Assembly (NCBI RefSeq): GCF_004364585.1
Contig: NZ_SOAN01000006.1
Coordinates: forward strand, 161,282 to 225,281
Length of the DNA stretch: 64,000 nt
Direction of reading: 5' to 3'
DNA from: Nesterenkonia aurantiaca
GTDB lineage: Bacteria; Actinomycetota; Actinomycetes; Actinomycetales; Micrococcaceae
Shown here: positions 1 through 8,012 of the stretch, one piece after another
Numbering within the stretch: position 1 is the first letter of the stretch
Layout: each line of letters begins with the position of its first letter
The notes under the pieces: model-generated
The model's input: only the letters and a program-made list of their open reading frames with translations
Told to the model about the DNA's origin: nothing
Database searches by the model: none
Translations under genes and position numbers: made by a program

Positions 1-45
1 GATGGAGCCGATACGGTCGGAGATGCGGGAGCTCGGAGCAGTCAT
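1..45 (-). CDS. PLP-dependent aminotransferase, N-terminus only (partial)
   Basis: The minus strand opens with an ATG at 45-43 and reads MTAPSSRISDRIGSI to the window edge without a stop. An AAAGGA ribosome-binding site lies about 9 nt upstream of the ATG. The RISDRI-type opening is how actinobacterial class I aspartate/aromatic aminotransferases begin. A gene of that family commonly sits divergently upstream of tRNA-Trp and secE in Micrococcaceae. Only 15 codons are present, so the family call rests on the opening residues plus synteny. Confidence 0.55.
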   Translation of the reverse strand, partial: MTAPSSRISDRIGSI

Positions 46-93
46 GTCTGGGGGATCCTTTCGGGATTCATGGACTGATCCAAGCCTACCGGT

Positions 94-123
94 TTGTCCC
101 CCACCGGGCCGAGGGCGTAGAGT
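94..123 (+). promoter_or_regulatory. Probable promoter for tRNA-Trp, secE and nusG
   Basis: TTGTCC (94-99) and TAGAGT (118-123) are separated by 18 bp and lie about 95 bp upstream of the tRNA. The -10 matches the actinobacterial TANNNT pattern. No other TTG/TANNNT pair of similar quality is seen between the divergent aminotransferase start and the tRNA. Confidence 0.45.
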
Positions 124-219
124 GATCGTTCGGTGTCTCAGGCACCTCCGATCCATCGTGCCCCGAAACCGGTGCTCCGGTTCTCGATGCGGTAATGTGG
201 CGGAGGGTCAGTTTCCCCT

Positions 220-292
220 AGGGCAGTGGCGCAATTGGTAGCGCAACGGTCTCCAAAACCGTAGGTTGCAGGTTCGAGTCCTGTCTGCCCTG
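220..292 (+). tRNA. tRNA-Trp (anticodon CCA)
   Basis: The acceptor arms AGGGCAG (220-226) and CTGCCCT (285-291) pair over 7 bp, with discriminator G292. The anticodon stem ACGGT/ACCGT closes a CTCCAAA loop whose anticodon CCA is at 253-255, reading UGG. The T arm carries GGTTCGAGTCC. CCA is not encoded. It lies 38 nt before secE and probably shares its transcript, the usual actinobacterial arrangement. Confidence 0.97.
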
Positions 293-330
293 CTAGGCAC
301 CCGCCTTAACCGTGAACAGATGGAGTCTTC

Positions 331-642
331 GTGTCCCAGTCGCCTTCGACGCATGATCAGGGCTCCACGCCTGCCGGCGGCGATCCGAAGGGCCCGTTCG
401 GGAAGCTGTGGCTGTTCCTTCGCCAGGTCATCGACGAGCTCCGCAAGGTGGTCGTACCGACCCGCCGGGAGCTGACCAACTACACGCTGGTGGTGCTGGT
501 CTTCGTGGTCATCGTGATCGGAATCGTCACCGGTTTCGACGCGATCTTCAGCCGAGGCGCCGAGGCGCTCTTCGGGTCCACCGGAGGCGTCGAGCAGCCA
601 GTGGAGCCGCCCGCCGGAGTCGACGGCGGCGCCGAGGACTGA
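331..642 (+). CDS. secE: Preprotein translocase subunit SecE
   Basis: Small membrane subunit of the SecYEG channel. It has 103 residues: a hydrophilic N-terminus, an amphipathic stretch with the conserved pattern around VIDELRKVVVPTRRELTNY (about 33-51), and a single transmembrane helix (TLVVLVFVVIVIGIVTGF, about 52-69). Actinobacterial SecE has one TM helix, against three in E. coli. A short Gly/Glu-rich tail follows. The start is GTG with GGAG 5 nt upstream. It sits between tRNA-Trp and nusG as in most bacteria. Confidence 0.95.
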   Translation: MSQSPSTHDQGSTPAGGDPKGPFGKLWLFLRQVIDELRKVVVPTRRELTNYTLVVLVFVVIVIGIVTGFDAIFSRGAEALFGSTGGVEQPVEPPAGVDGGAED

Positions 643-746
643 GCCGGGCCTGCCAGATGACCATGACGAGATGCCGCAGCCAGGCATCCACCACGTGAAC
701 GAGAGCTCGCCGTGTGTCGGTGAGCACCACGGAAAGCAGGAGAACA

Positions 747-1643
747 GTGTCTGAACAGGATCTTTCGCAGCAGACCGAAGAGGTCGACGCCGCCCAGGAT
801 GCCGCCGCCGATTCAGCAGCGGGCACCGATGCGGCCGAGGAGACCTCAGCCGCTGTCGAGACGGCCGAGCAGACCGAAGCCGGGACCGACGAGGAGTCCG
901 CGGACGCCGATGTGGCCGCCGAGGAGACCGAGGCGCAGACCGATGCCGACGTCGAAGCCGACTCTGAGGCTCACGCCGAGGCTGAGGCTCCCGCCGAGGC
1001 CGAGGTTCCCGAGGAGGAGAAGTCCTACGAGGAGCGCGCCGCCGCACTGAAGTCCACGCTGCGCCGCCAGCTCGGCGACTGGTACGTGGTGCACACCTAC
1101 GCGGGCTACGAGAAGCGCGTGAAGTCCAACCTGGAGACCCGGATCCAGACCCAGGACATGGAGGACCACATCTTCGAGATCGAGGTCCCCATGGAAGAGG
1201 TCGTGGAGATCAAGGGCACTCAGCGCAAGGTCGTCAGCCGGGTCCGCATCCCGGGCTATGTGATCGTGCGCATGGAGCTCACCGACGCCTCATGGGGCGT
1301 CGTGCGCCACACCCCGGGGGTCACCGGATTCGTCGGCAACGCCCACGACCCGCACCCGCTGAGCTCCGAGGAGGTCTTCGACATGCTTTCGGATCACCTC
1401 CTGGGCAAGCCCGATGCGCCCAAGCACGGCGAGGACGGCTCGGCCGCTCCGGCGGCCTCCGATGTCAAGGTGGACTTCGAGATCGGTGAATCGGTCACCG
1501 TCACCGATGGCCCCTTTGCCACGCTGCCGGCCTCGATCTCGGAGATCCACGCAGACTCGCGCCAGCTCGTGGTCCTCGTCTCGATCTTCGAGCGCGAGAC
1601 CCCGGTGACGCTGAACTTCAACCAGGTCGAGAAGATCTACTGA
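747..1643 (+). CDS. nusG: Transcription termination/antitermination protein NusG
   Basis: NusG binds RNA polymerase and links it to Rho or the ribosome. The NGN domain starts near [19 protein letters not shown] and a C-terminal KOW domain starts near [15 protein letters not shown]. The first ~100 residues are a low-complexity Ala/Glu/Asp-rich extension absent from the 181-residue E. coli protein. GTG at 747 is chosen because AGGAGA (738-743) lies just upstream and related actinobacterial NusG proteins begin MSEQ. An in-frame GTG at 714 would add 11 residues. The predicted length is 298 residues. Confidence 0.93.
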   Translation: MSEQDLSQQTEEVDAAQDAAADSAAGTDAAEETSAAVETAEQTEAGTDEESADADVAAEETEAQTDADVEADSEAHAEAEAPAEAEVPEEEKSYEERAAALKSTLRRQLGDWYVVHTYAGYEKRVKSNLETRIQTQDMEDHIFEIEVPMEEVVEIKGTQRKVVSRVRIPGYVIVRMELTDASWGVVRHTPGVTGFVGNAHDPHPLSSEEVFDMLSDHLLGKPDAPKHGEDGSAAPAASDVKVDFEIGESVTVTDGPFATLPASISEIHADSRQLVVLVSIFERETPVTLNFNQVEKIY

Positions 1644-1811
1644 GGTTCACCAGCATGGCCGGGCCGACGACGTCGTGGGTCCGGATCGTGCGAAAACTCA
1701 AGACTTTCGATGCCGCAGGTGGCTTTGGCCGGCGGCGTCGAACCGGTCATCACGCCATGATGGCCACCCCCCTGCGTCACGCTCCTGTGGCACAGGGACA
1801 CCAGGTGAGGG

Positions 1812-1853
1812 TTCAAGCCCCACGCGCCGCTTTCGGCGGCGCGAGAGCTTGAG
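1812..1853 (+). promoter_or_regulatory. Stem-loop in the leader upstream of rplK
   Basis: CGCGCCGC (1823-1830) pairs with GCGGCGCG (1836-1843) around a 5-nt loop. An outer helix of CAAGC and GCTTG arms extends it. It ends about 30 nt before rplK in a 239-nt nusG-rplK gap with no gene. It may be an mRNA processing or regulatory structure of the L11-L1 operon. It does not resemble a Rho-independent terminator because no T tract follows. Confidence 0.35.
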
Positions 1854-1882
1854 GCCACCACGCAAGCAAAGGACGCTTAAAC

Positions 1883-2314
1883 ATGGCCCCGAAGAAGAGA
1901 GTCTCCGGCCTGATCAAGCTGCAGATCAAGGCAGGTGCCGCTAACCCGGCCCCGCCGATTGGTCCCGCACTCGGTCAGCACGGTGTCAACATCATGGAGT
2001 TCTGCAAGGCTTACAACGCCGCGACTGAGGCTCAGCGCGGCAATGTGATCCCTGTGGAGATCACGGTCTACGAGGACCGCTCCTTCACCTTCGTCACCAA
2101 GACCCCGCCGGCCGCCGAGCTGATCAAGAAGGCAGCAGGCGTGGCCAAGGGCTCGGGCGTGCCGCACACCGAGAAGGTCGGCAAGCTCAGCCAGTCACAG
2201 GTCGAAGAGATCGCTCAGACCAAGATGGAGGACCTCAACGCGAACGACCTCGCCTCGGCCTCCAAGATCGTCGCCGGAACTGCCCGCTCCATGGGCATCA
2301 CGGTCGAAGGCTGA
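1883..2314 (+). CDS. rplK: 50S ribosomal protein L11 (uL11)
   Basis: uL11 binds 23S rRNA at the GTPase-associated centre beneath the L10/L12 stalk and is needed for RelA activation in stringent response. The 143 residues cover the whole family: N-terminal domain with [20 protein letters not shown] and the Pro-rich motif, then the C-terminal rRNA-binding domain ending RSMGITVEG. The start follows AAAGGA at 1867-1872, with 10 nt between. It pairs with rplA 108 nt downstream. Confidence 0.97.
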   Translation: MAPKKRVSGLIKLQIKAGAANPAPPIGPALGQHGVNIMEFCKAYNAATEAQRGNVIPVEITVYEDRSFTFVTKTPPAAELIKKAAGVAKGSGVPHTEKVGKLSQSQVEEIAQTKMEDLNANDLASASKIVAGTARSMGITVEG

Positions 2315-2368
2315 ACCGGGCTCACGCCCACCATCAACTGACAAACAGTCCGGCCCATGAGTCGGACG

Positions 2369-2400
2369 GTGGGAAGGGTCGAGCGCGACCCGCGTACCAC
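2369..2400 (+). promoter_or_regulatory. Candidate L1-binding autoregulatory stem-loop before rplA
   Basis: GTGG (2369-2372) pairs with CCAC (2397-2400). GGGTCG (2376-2381) pairs with CGACCC (2386-2391) around an AGCG loop. Between the two helices is an asymmetric internal loop, GAA opposite GCGTA. The element ends 7 nt before the AAGGAG Shine-Dalgarno (2408-2413) of rplA. Two short helices around an asymmetric loop, with GGTGGG and TACCAC sides, resemble the L1 site of 23S rRNA, and L1 is a known translational repressor of its own operon. L1 binding here is inferred from structure and position. Confidence 0.45.
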
Positions 2401-2422
2401 GACTGCTAAGGAGAACACGCAG

Positions 2423-3127
2423 ATGGCAAAGCGCAGCAAAGCTTATGAAGCAGCGGCACAGAAGGTCAACGAAGATGCCCTGTACTCCCCGGCCGAGGCG
2501 CTAGCCCTGGCCAAGGAGATCAACCCGTCGAAGTCCGACGCGACCGTCGAGGTCGCCATGCGGCTCTCGGTGGACCCGCGCAAGGCCGACCAGATGGTCC
2601 GCGGCACGGTCATCCTGCCCAACGGCACCGGCAAGACCTCCCGCGTCGTGGTCTTCACCCAGGGTGACAACATCGCCAAGGCTGAAGAGGCCGGGGCTGA
2701 CTACGTCGGCGGCGATGAGCTCATCGCCAAGGTCGCCGATGGCTGGACCGACTTCGACGCCGCCGTCGCCTCGCCCGACATGATGGGCAAGGTCGGTCGC
2801 CTGGGCAAGGTCCTGGGTCCGCGTAACCTGATGCCGAACCCGAAGACCGGCACGGTGACCCCGGACGTCGCCAAGGCCGTCAACGAGCTCAAGGGCGGCA
2901 AGATCACCTTCCGCGTGGACAAGCACTCGAACCTGCACTTCATCGTGGGCAAGACCAGCTTCGACGCGAAGGCGCTGGCGGAGAACTACGCCGCAGCCCT
3001 GGAAGAGATCCTGCGCCTGAAGCCCTCGGCCTCGAAGGGTCGCTACATCGCCAAGGCCACTGTGACCACCACCTTCGGCCCCGGCATCCCGGTGGACCCG
3101 AACGTGACCAAGGTGCTCACGGACTGA
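2423..3127 (+). CDS. rplA: 50S ribosomal protein L1 (uL1)
   Basis: uL1 forms the L1 stalk that helps release deacylated tRNA from the E site, and it can repress its own mRNA. Starting at ATG 2423 (AAGGAG 9 nt upstream) gives [15 protein letters not shown] and 234 residues, the family norm. The [15 protein letters not shown] motif is intact. An in-frame ATG at 2357 would add 22 residues but lies upstream of the structured element at 2369-2400 and has no better ribosome-binding site. Confidence 0.97.
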   Translation: MAKRSKAYEAAAQKVNEDALYSPAEALALAKEINPSKSDATVEVAMRLSVDPRKADQMVRGTVILPNGTGKTSRVVVFTQGDNIAKAEEAGADYVGGDELIAKVADGWTDFDAAVASPDMMGKVGRLGKVLGPRNLMPNPKTGTVTPDVAKAVNELKGGKITFRVDKHSNLHFIVGKTSFDAKALAENYAAALEEILRLKPSASKGRYIAKATVTTTFGPGIPVDPNVTKVLTD

Positions 3128-3154
3128 CACCTCGCACTTCACGCAGCACCCTTT

Positions 3155-3184
3155 GAGGCCCTCGTCCACACGGACGGGGGCCTC
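3155..3184 (+). terminator. Terminator hairpin after rplA
   Basis: GAGGCCCTCGTCC pairs with GGACGGGGGCCTC through 13 positions (one T-G wobble) around a short loop, 28 nt after the rplA stop. No T run follows, so this is a hairpin-only actinobacterial type. It separates rplKA from the rplJL leader. Confidence 0.65.
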
Positions 3185-3267
3185 ATCGGTTCACCCCGTT
3201 TTGCGCGGAGGATGATCCGCGTGTACCGTGAGTGTTGACCAAAGACCGCCGGTCGTTGTTCTCGTGC

Positions 3268-3462
3268 GCAGATCATTGGCTGATCTGCGTGGTCAGCAGA
3301 CATCATGTCTGTGAGGCGATGCAACGTAAAGACCCGAATCGGGCGACCTGCGCAGGACACGATCAGCTCTTCTTCTATGAAGTTGCTCGCGGTGAAACGC
3401 GGCCAGCCTCACGTCGGAAGCCTTGCCCCGTGCCTTGCGCAGCGGGGCATTTTTTATGCCCC
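3268..3462 (+). promoter_or_regulatory. L10 leader (ribosomal protein L10/L12 autoregulation)
   Basis: The 378-nt gap before rplJ holds a branched RNA. GCAGATCA/TGATCTGC (3268-3288) forms a first hairpin. GTGAGG (3311-3316) pairs with CCTCAC (3407-3412). GCAAC (3321-3325) pairs with GTTGC (3382-3386), followed by the purine-rich segment GGTGAAACGCGGCCAGCC. This is the arrangement of the known L10 leader bound by the L10-L12 complex. The attenuator at 3424-3455 lies next, before rplJ. No clear promoter hexamers were identified in 3185-3267. Confidence 0.75.
3424..3455 (+). terminator. Attenuator terminator in the rplJ leader
   Basis: TGCCCC (3424-3429) pairs with GGGGCA (3444-3449) and six T residues follow (3450-3455). 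It is the only hairpin in this window with a clear U tract. It lies 50 nt before rplJ, so it can control read-through into rplJ-rplL. A second TGCCCC at 3457-3462 can pair with the same GGGGCA and place the T tract in a loop, giving an alternative fold. Confidence 0.8.
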
Positions 3463-3505
3463 AGCTCGAGGGTGGTGACCGGCTTACATGATCGGAAGGA
3501 GTGCC

Positions 3506-4024
3506 ATGGCGAATCCTGAGAAGGCTGCCGCCGTCGATGAGTTGAAGGAACTCTTCAACAACTCGACTGCCGCAGTGCTCACGGAATACCGCGGCCTCTC
3601 CGTGGGCCAGCTGCAGACTCTGCGCCGGTCCGTGCGAGAGAACGCACACTACGCTGTGGTGAAGAACACGCTCACCGAGATTGCGGCCCGGGAAGTCGGC
3701 ATCGACGCCTTTGAAGGCAAGATGTCCGGACCCTCCGCAATCGCCTTCGTCCACGGGGACCCCGTGGACGTGGCCAAGGCGCTGCGTGACTTCGCCAAGA
3801 GCAACCCTGAGCTCATCGTCAAGGGCGGCTACATGGATGGCGTAGCCCTCGATGAGGCAGGAATGAAGAAGCTCGCGGATCTTGAATCCCGTGAGGTTCT
3901 GCTCGGCAAGATGGCTGGTGCCCTCATCGGCGTCCAGTCCAAGGCTGCTGCACTGTTCCAGGCGCCGCTGTCGAAGGCCGTTCGCACGGTCGAGGCGCTG
4001 CGCGAGAAGCAGGAAGCTGCCTGA
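3506..4024 (+). CDS. rplJ: 50S ribosomal protein L10 (uL10)
   Basis: uL10 anchors the L7/L12 dimers that recruit translation GTPases. The product has 172 residues. The N-terminal rRNA-binding domain includes AVLTEYRGLSVGQLQTLRR, and the C-terminal helix that docks L12 ends in ALREKQEAA. ATG 3506 is preferred over ATG 3488 because GGAAGGAG (3494-3501) sits 4 nt before it and the product then begins MANPEKAAAVDEL. It is followed by rplL after 60 nt and is controlled by the upstream attenuator. Confidence 0.96.
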   Translation: MANPEKAAAVDELKELFNNSTAAVLTEYRGLSVGQLQTLRRSVRENAHYAVVKNTLTEIAAREVGIDAFEGKMSGPSAIAFVHGDPVDVAKALRDFAKSNPELIVKGGYMDGVALDEAGMKKLADLESREVLLGKMAGALIGVQSKAAALFQAPLSKAVRTVEALREKQEAA

Positions 4025-4084
4025 GCTCGAGCTCACCACAGATCCGCAAGCAACACCCCCTAAACACTTAGAAGGAGCGCCCCC

Positions 4085-4462
4085 ATGGCGAAGATGAGCA
4101 ACGACGAACTGATCGAACAGTTCAAGGACATGTCCCTGATCGAGCTCTCCGAGTTCGTCAAGGTCTTCGAGGAGACCTTCGACGTCACTGCAGCTGCTCC
4201 CGCAGCAGCCGCAGCAGCTCCCGCAGCAGCCGCTGAGGAAGAAGAAGAGCAGACCGAGTTCGACGTGGTCCTCGAGGCCGCAGGCGAGAAGAAGATCGGT
4301 GTCATCAAGGAGGTGCGCGGTCTGACTTCCCTCGGTCTCAAGGAGGCGAAGGACGTCGTCGATTCCGCTCCCAAGGCCGTCCTGGAGGGTGTCGACAAGG
4401 CAACCGCCGAGAAGGCGAAGGAGACCCTGGAGGCCGCAGGCGCCACCGTCACCCTCAAGTGA
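4085..4462 (+). CDS. rplL: 50S ribosomal protein L7/L12 (bL12)
   Basis: Stalk protein that contacts EF-Tu, EF-G, IF2 and release factors. In its 125 residues the N-terminal dimerisation helix ([26 protein letters not shown]) is joined by a hinge of Ala/Pro repeats plus five Glu to a C-terminal domain with [30 protein letters not shown] lies upstream of the ATG. As usual for bL12, the protein is acidic and Ala-rich. Confidence 0.98.
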   Translation: MAKMSNDELIEQFKDMSLIELSEFVKVFEETFDVTAAAPAAAAAAPAAAAEEEEEQTEFDVVLEAAGEKKIGVIKEVRGLTSLGLKEAKDVVDSAPKAVLEGVDKATAEKAKETLEAAGATVTLK

Positions 4463-4501
4463 TCGGGGCGGCGAGAGCCGCATCCAGGCAGTCTTGACTG
4501 C

Positions 4502-4546
4502 ATACAGAGATCCCCCGGAAGGCTTCCTTCCGGGGGATCTCTGTAT
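4502..4546 (+). terminator. Strong terminator hairpin after rplL
   Basis: A perfect 21-bp inverted repeat (4502-4522 with 4526-4546) encloses a 3-nt CTT loop, 39 nt after the rplL stop. It is followed by ATTGCT-type sequence rather than a pure T run. Because it is symmetrical it may also stop the convergent minus-strand gene that ends at 4617. Confidence 0.85.
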
Positions 4547-4598
4547 TGCTGGATCTCTGTATTGCTGAAACTCCGTGTTCCAGAAACTCCGTGTTCCC
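4535..4598. repeat. Two adjacent 16-bp tandem duplications
   Basis: The unit GGATCTCTGTATTGCT occurs at 4535-4550 and again at 4551-4566, identical. It is followed directly by GAAACTCCGTGTTCC plus one variable base at 4567-4582 and 4583-4598. Both duplications have a 16-bp period. The first copy of the first unit includes the end of the rplL terminator stem. The stretch lies between two convergent genes and is not coding. Confidence 0.8.
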
Positions 4599-4616
4599 GA
4601 GACGCTGGATGTCTGA

Positions 4617-5084
4617 TCAGAGTCGGCTGCCAGGCTTGGGCATCAGCCCGGTCGCGACCAGGGCGAGCCCGGCCAGGGCGAAGACTCCGAGAGCCACGAT
4701 GAGCCAGTCGATGTAGATCCCCAGCACGGTGCTCGCCAAGACCCACAGCGCCAGGGCCACCGCGATCGCGGCATAGATGGCCCCGGAGATGCGGGGTCCC
4801 TGGATCGACCTGGAGTCCGCTCGGCCGGAGGTCGCCGCCAGCGGACCCTTCGCAGCGGGGGCCGCCGCTGTGCCGGTCGGGGGAGCGGTCCCGGCGCTGA
4901 GCGCCGCCTCCGCCTCGGCGCGCTCGAACCAGCGGGGGCCGCGCTCGGGCTCCTTCCAGGTGAAGTCTCGTTCGCTCTGCGCCCGCAGCGACTCAGCCAG
5001 CAGCTCGTCGACTTCGGCCGGCTCGGGCGGAAGCGGCCGGGTGGGGTGGGTGCGCGCGTCCTGCTCGGGGTGCTCTGCGGTCAT
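4617..5084 (-). CDS. Hypothetical membrane protein next to the PspC/LiaF-like gene
   Basis: The 155-residue protein has a long hydrophilic, Pro/Ala/Glu-rich N-terminal half (about 1-95). Two hydrophobic helices follow (about 101-121 and 126-146) and a short basic tail ends MPKPGSRL. I do not recognise a named family. Its ATG overlaps the stop of the upstream PspC-domain gene by 4 nt (ATGA), so the two are translationally coupled. This ties it to envelope-stress sensing by context only. It converges on rplL and may use the symmetrical terminator at 4502-4546. Confidence 0.75.
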   Translation of the reverse strand: MTAEHPEQDARTHPTRPLPPEPAEVDELLAESLRAQSERDFTWKEPERGPRWFERAEAEAALSAGTAPPTGTAAAPAAKGPLAATSGRADSRSIQGPRISGAIYAAIAVALALWVLASTVLGIYIDWLIVALGVFALAGLALVATGLMPKPGSRL

Positions 5085-6454
5085 CGCTGCTCACCTTCCT
5101 GCTCGTAGGTGGTGGAGTCATAGATCGTGATGTTGCCGAAGGCGGAGTTGAGCTCCAGATGGATCTGATCCTCGGAGTCCTCGGGTCCTATGACCAGGTC
5201 CCCGCCGGAGATGCCCGAACGCTCCAGGCCGTCGTCCTGCGTGGCGATCTCCAGGTTGCTCAGCGCCTGCCCGTTGCTGAGGAGGACCTGGGTCTCGTCG
5301 GGGACGATCACCGTGGTGTTGGAGAAGGCCTGGTTGACCTGGGCGTCCCAGACGACGGGATCAGCCGGTCCGCTCAGCGCCTCAAGGTCGCGCAGGTCCA
5401 CCGTGGTGTTGGCGAAGACGCTCTGCACCTGGGTCTCCGTGGTGGTGTAGTCGCCGAAAGCGTGGTTCGATCCGCCGCCGAAGCCGGAGGCGCTCTGTCC
5501 GGCAAAGAGCACCAGCATGACCGCAGTGCTCAGCGCGAGCAGCCCCGGAGTGCCGGGGCGCCCGCGCAGCGCCGCCGTGAAGTGGGTCAGCCCGAGTACC
5601 AGCACCAGACCGGCGGTGGCCGCGATGGCCACGGTGGTGCTGGAGAGCCCGAGTCCTCCGCCGAACCAGGCGAGTCCCACGATGACCGGCAGGGCCAGCA
5701 TCGCCAGACCCCAGCTCAGCTGACGGCGACGACGCCGGGCGGCCTGCTCTCGGAACGAGGGCTGCGGGCGGGGCTCCCGGGTCCTGGCGGACACGGAGCT
5801 CGCCGGGGCCGCAGCGGAAGCAGCAGGGGAGGCGTGAGCGGCCGGGCTCGGTGTGGCTGAATCTTCCTTGGGATACCAGGCCGGTTTCCCGTCCGCACGC
5901 GGCGGCTTCGAGTTCCCGGCCTCAGCTTTTCCCGCGCTGCCCTGACCTGAGGCGTCGAAGCGGCCCGGGGTCGACCGGCCCGCGGCGCCGGAGGCTGATC
6001 CTTGCGTGCCTGCTGTGCTCGAGCGCCGCCGATGATTGCGAACCATCACGTAGATGGCCCAGCCCACTGCTGCCAGGATGACCAGGTTCAACAGCACCGC
6101 GAGCGGTCCAGCGATGCTGACCGGGGTGAAGATGTTCAGTGCGCCGATGACCGTGAGGACGGCACCGCCGATGAATCCCGAGGTGTAGTCGCCACGCACC
6201 GCCTGCTGCGCATGGATCCTTCCCTCGCGATCTGGGATGAACATCCACGCCAGCCCGTAGAGCAGTGCCGCGGGGGAGAAGAAGATGATGAAGGCGACGA
6301 CGCCGAGCCCCCGCACCAGGGCGGCGTCCCATCCCACCTTGAGTGAGATTCCGGCGAAGATTCCCCCGAGCCAGCCTTCTTCGGGGCGAACGAGTCCTGT
6401 GGTGCGCATCCAGTCGAAGAAGCGGCGGCCTGTCTCAGGCTTCTGATTGTCCAT
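5081..6454 (-). CDS. PspC-domain / LiaF-like membrane protein
   Basis: The product has 457 residues. An N-terminal PspC domain (about 20-75) carries GGIFAGISLKVGWDAALVRGLGV and a TM helix ending WMFIPDREGR. Further hydrophobic segments lie near 90-138, 245-270 and 275-320. The C-terminal region (about 335-450) is rich in short beta repeats such as NTTVDLRDL, NTTVIVPDE and GNITIYDS, like the LiaF/toastrack fold. In Actinobacteria and Firmicutes such proteins modulate LiaRS-type two-component systems that sense cell-envelope damage. It is divergent from just such a kinase. GGAGG lies just before the ATG. Function is inferred from domains and neighbours. Confidence 0.82.
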   Translation of the reverse strand: MDNQKPETGRRFFDWMRTTGLVRPEEGWLGGIFAGISLKVGWDAALVRGLGVVAFIIFFSPAALLYGLAWMFIPDREGRIHAQQAVRGDYTSGFIGGAVLTVIGALNIFTPVSIAGPLAVLLNLVILAAVGWAIYVMVRNHRRRSSTAGTQGSASGAAGRSTPGRFDASGQGSAGKAEAGNSKPPRADGKPAWYPKEDSATPSPAAHASPAASAAAPASSVSARTREPRPQPSFREQAARRRRRQLSWGLAMLALPVIVGLAWFGGGLGLSSTTVAIAATAGLVLVLGLTHFTAALRGRPGTPGLLALSTAVMLVLFAGQSASGFGGGSNHAFGDYTTTETQVQSVFANTTVDLRDLEALSGPADPVVWDAQVNQAFSNTTVIVPDETQVLLSNGQALSNLEIATQDDGLERSGISGGDLVIGPEDSEDQIHLELNSAFGNITIYDSTTYEQEGEQR

Positions 6455-6590
6455 GCCTCCAGTCTCCGCCGGGCGCGCCTCTCTCCGCTATTGGGGGGCA
6501 CCCTGATTGAACCCTGAATCCTGGCCCCGGGCCCCCGATATGGGGCTCAGACCATCGAAGTGCACCGGTCTGCGTGGCAGTATGGAGAAC

Positions 6591-8012
6591 ATGGACAGCG
6601 CCAGCCAGACGCCCCCGGCGCAGAACAGCGCGCGCCCGCAGCGGCCTCCGCTGCTGCGCGCCGCGCAGACCCCGCTGGCAGGGGTCTGCCTGGGCCTGTC
6701 CCGTCACCTGGGGATCTCGGTGACCTCGGTGCGCACCGTCATGATCGGACTCAGCATCGCCGGCGGTATTGGCCTGCTGCTCTACTGCTGGCTCTGGATC
6801 TTCGTCCCACTCCAGGACGAGCCGCGACCCGATGCGGCAGCCCGGGGCCTCAGCGGCCCTGCAGTCGAGGGCGGCGACACCACGGGTCAGGAGAGCACCG
6901 GAACGCAGGGGAGTGCCGCCAGCGGCATCGATCCCAAGGCGGAACCCGCGCAGTACTGGAGCACCCGAGGACGCGAGCTGCTCCATTCCCTGACCAGCTC
7001 CCCGCAGGTGCTGCTGGGCGGAGCGCTGCTGGGCGGGGCCGGGCTGATCGGGCTGCAGCTGCTGGGCGCACAGATCAACTGGTGGCTCATCGGACCTCCG
7101 CTGATCCTGGGGGTCGGGGTGCTGCTCGCCTGGTCCCAGGTGGACGCCATCGGCCCCAGCACCGCGGACCAGACACCAGGCCAGCGTGCCCCCGGGGCTC
7201 GGTCCCGGCAGGCCATCCTGTGGCAGTTCGCCATCGGGGCGCTGCTGGTGATCCTGGCACTGCTGCTCCTGGCCGGTGGTTTCCTGCCCGCGGCGGACCT
7301 CCTGCTGGGACTGATGGTGGCGGCGATGCTGCTGGCCGGCGTCGCCCTGGTCACCGCGCCGTGGCTGATCCGGCTCTACCGCACCTCCAACACCGAACGT
7401 GCCCGCGCCGCCGCAGAGGCCGAGCGCGCCGACATCGCGGCCCACCTGCACGACTCGGTGCTCCAGACCCTGGCCATGATCCAGAAGCACCGCCACGACC
7501 CCGCATCCGTGGAACGGCTGGCCCGGCGACAGGAGCGGCAGCTGCGCGGCTGGCTCTACAGCCGGGACAGCCCCGAGACCGGAACCCTGAAGGAGCAGCT
7601 GACCAGCGTCGCCGCCGAGCTCGAGGAGCTGCACAGCGTGCCCGTGGAGGTCGTCGCCGTCGGGGAATCGCAGCGCAGCGATCACCGGGTCCTGGTGGCC
7701 GCGGCCCGGGAGGGCATCGTCAATGCGCTCAAGCATGCCGGTCCTGCCTCGGTGTACCTGGAGTCCACTGCTGCCGAGGATGCGGTGTTCATCCGCGACC
7801 GCGGGACCGGATTCGACCCCGGCGGCATCGAGTCCGACCGGCTGGGCGTGCGCGAATCGATCATCGGACGCATGAACCGGGCCGGCGGGTCGGCGAGGAT
7901 CCGCTCGGGCGAGACCGGCACCGAGGTCCAGATTCGCATGCCCGTGACCGCGACGACCGCCCCGGAATCGGCCACCGAGACGATGCCTCAGCGCGAGGAG
8001 ACCTATGGATGA
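6591..8012 (+). CDS. PspC-domain sensor histidine kinase (LiaS/DesK-like)
   Basis: The N-terminal PspC domain (about 20-75) carries LLRAAQTPLAGVCLGLSRHLGIS and a TM helix. More TM helices follow near 140-190 and 215-265. The dimerisation/phosphoacceptor helix has AHLHDSVLQT with probable phospho-His287. The ATPase domain has the N-box AAREGIVNALKHA and the G-box DRGTGFDPGG. Its ATG overlaps no upstream gene. CAGTAT (6578-6583) ends 7 nt before ATG 6591, suggesting a leaderless transcript. ATG 6582 and TTG 6507 are alternatives without good ribosome-binding sites. The response regulator gene overlaps its end by 8 nt. Confidence 0.85.
   Translation: MDSASQTPPAQNSARPQRPPLLRAAQTPLAGVCLGLSRHLGISVTSVRTVMIGLSIAGGIGLLLYCWLWIFVPLQDEPRPDAAARGLSGPAVEGGDTTGQESTGTQGSAASGIDPKAEPAQYWSTRGRELLHSLTSSPQVLLGGALLGGAGLIGLQLLGAQINWWLIGPPLILGVGVLLAWSQVDAIGPSTADQTPGQRAPGARSRQAILWQFAIGALLVILALLLLAGGFLPAADLLLGLMVAAMLLAGVALVTAPWLIRLYRTSNTERARAAAEAERADIAAHLHDSVLQTLAMIQKHRHDPASVERLARRQERQLRGWLYSRDSPETGTLKEQLTSVAAELEELHSVPVEVVAVGESQRSDHRVLVAAAREGIVNALKHAGPASVYLESTAAEDAVFIRDRGTGFDPGGIESDRLGVRESIIGRMNRAGGSARIRSGETGTEVQIRMPVTATTAPESATETMPQREETYG

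Noticed and set aside
208..1047. An Arg-rich 279-codon minus-strand frame across secE and nusG
   Set aside because: Shadow of the Glu/Ala-rich nusG extension. It also crosses the tRNA gene.
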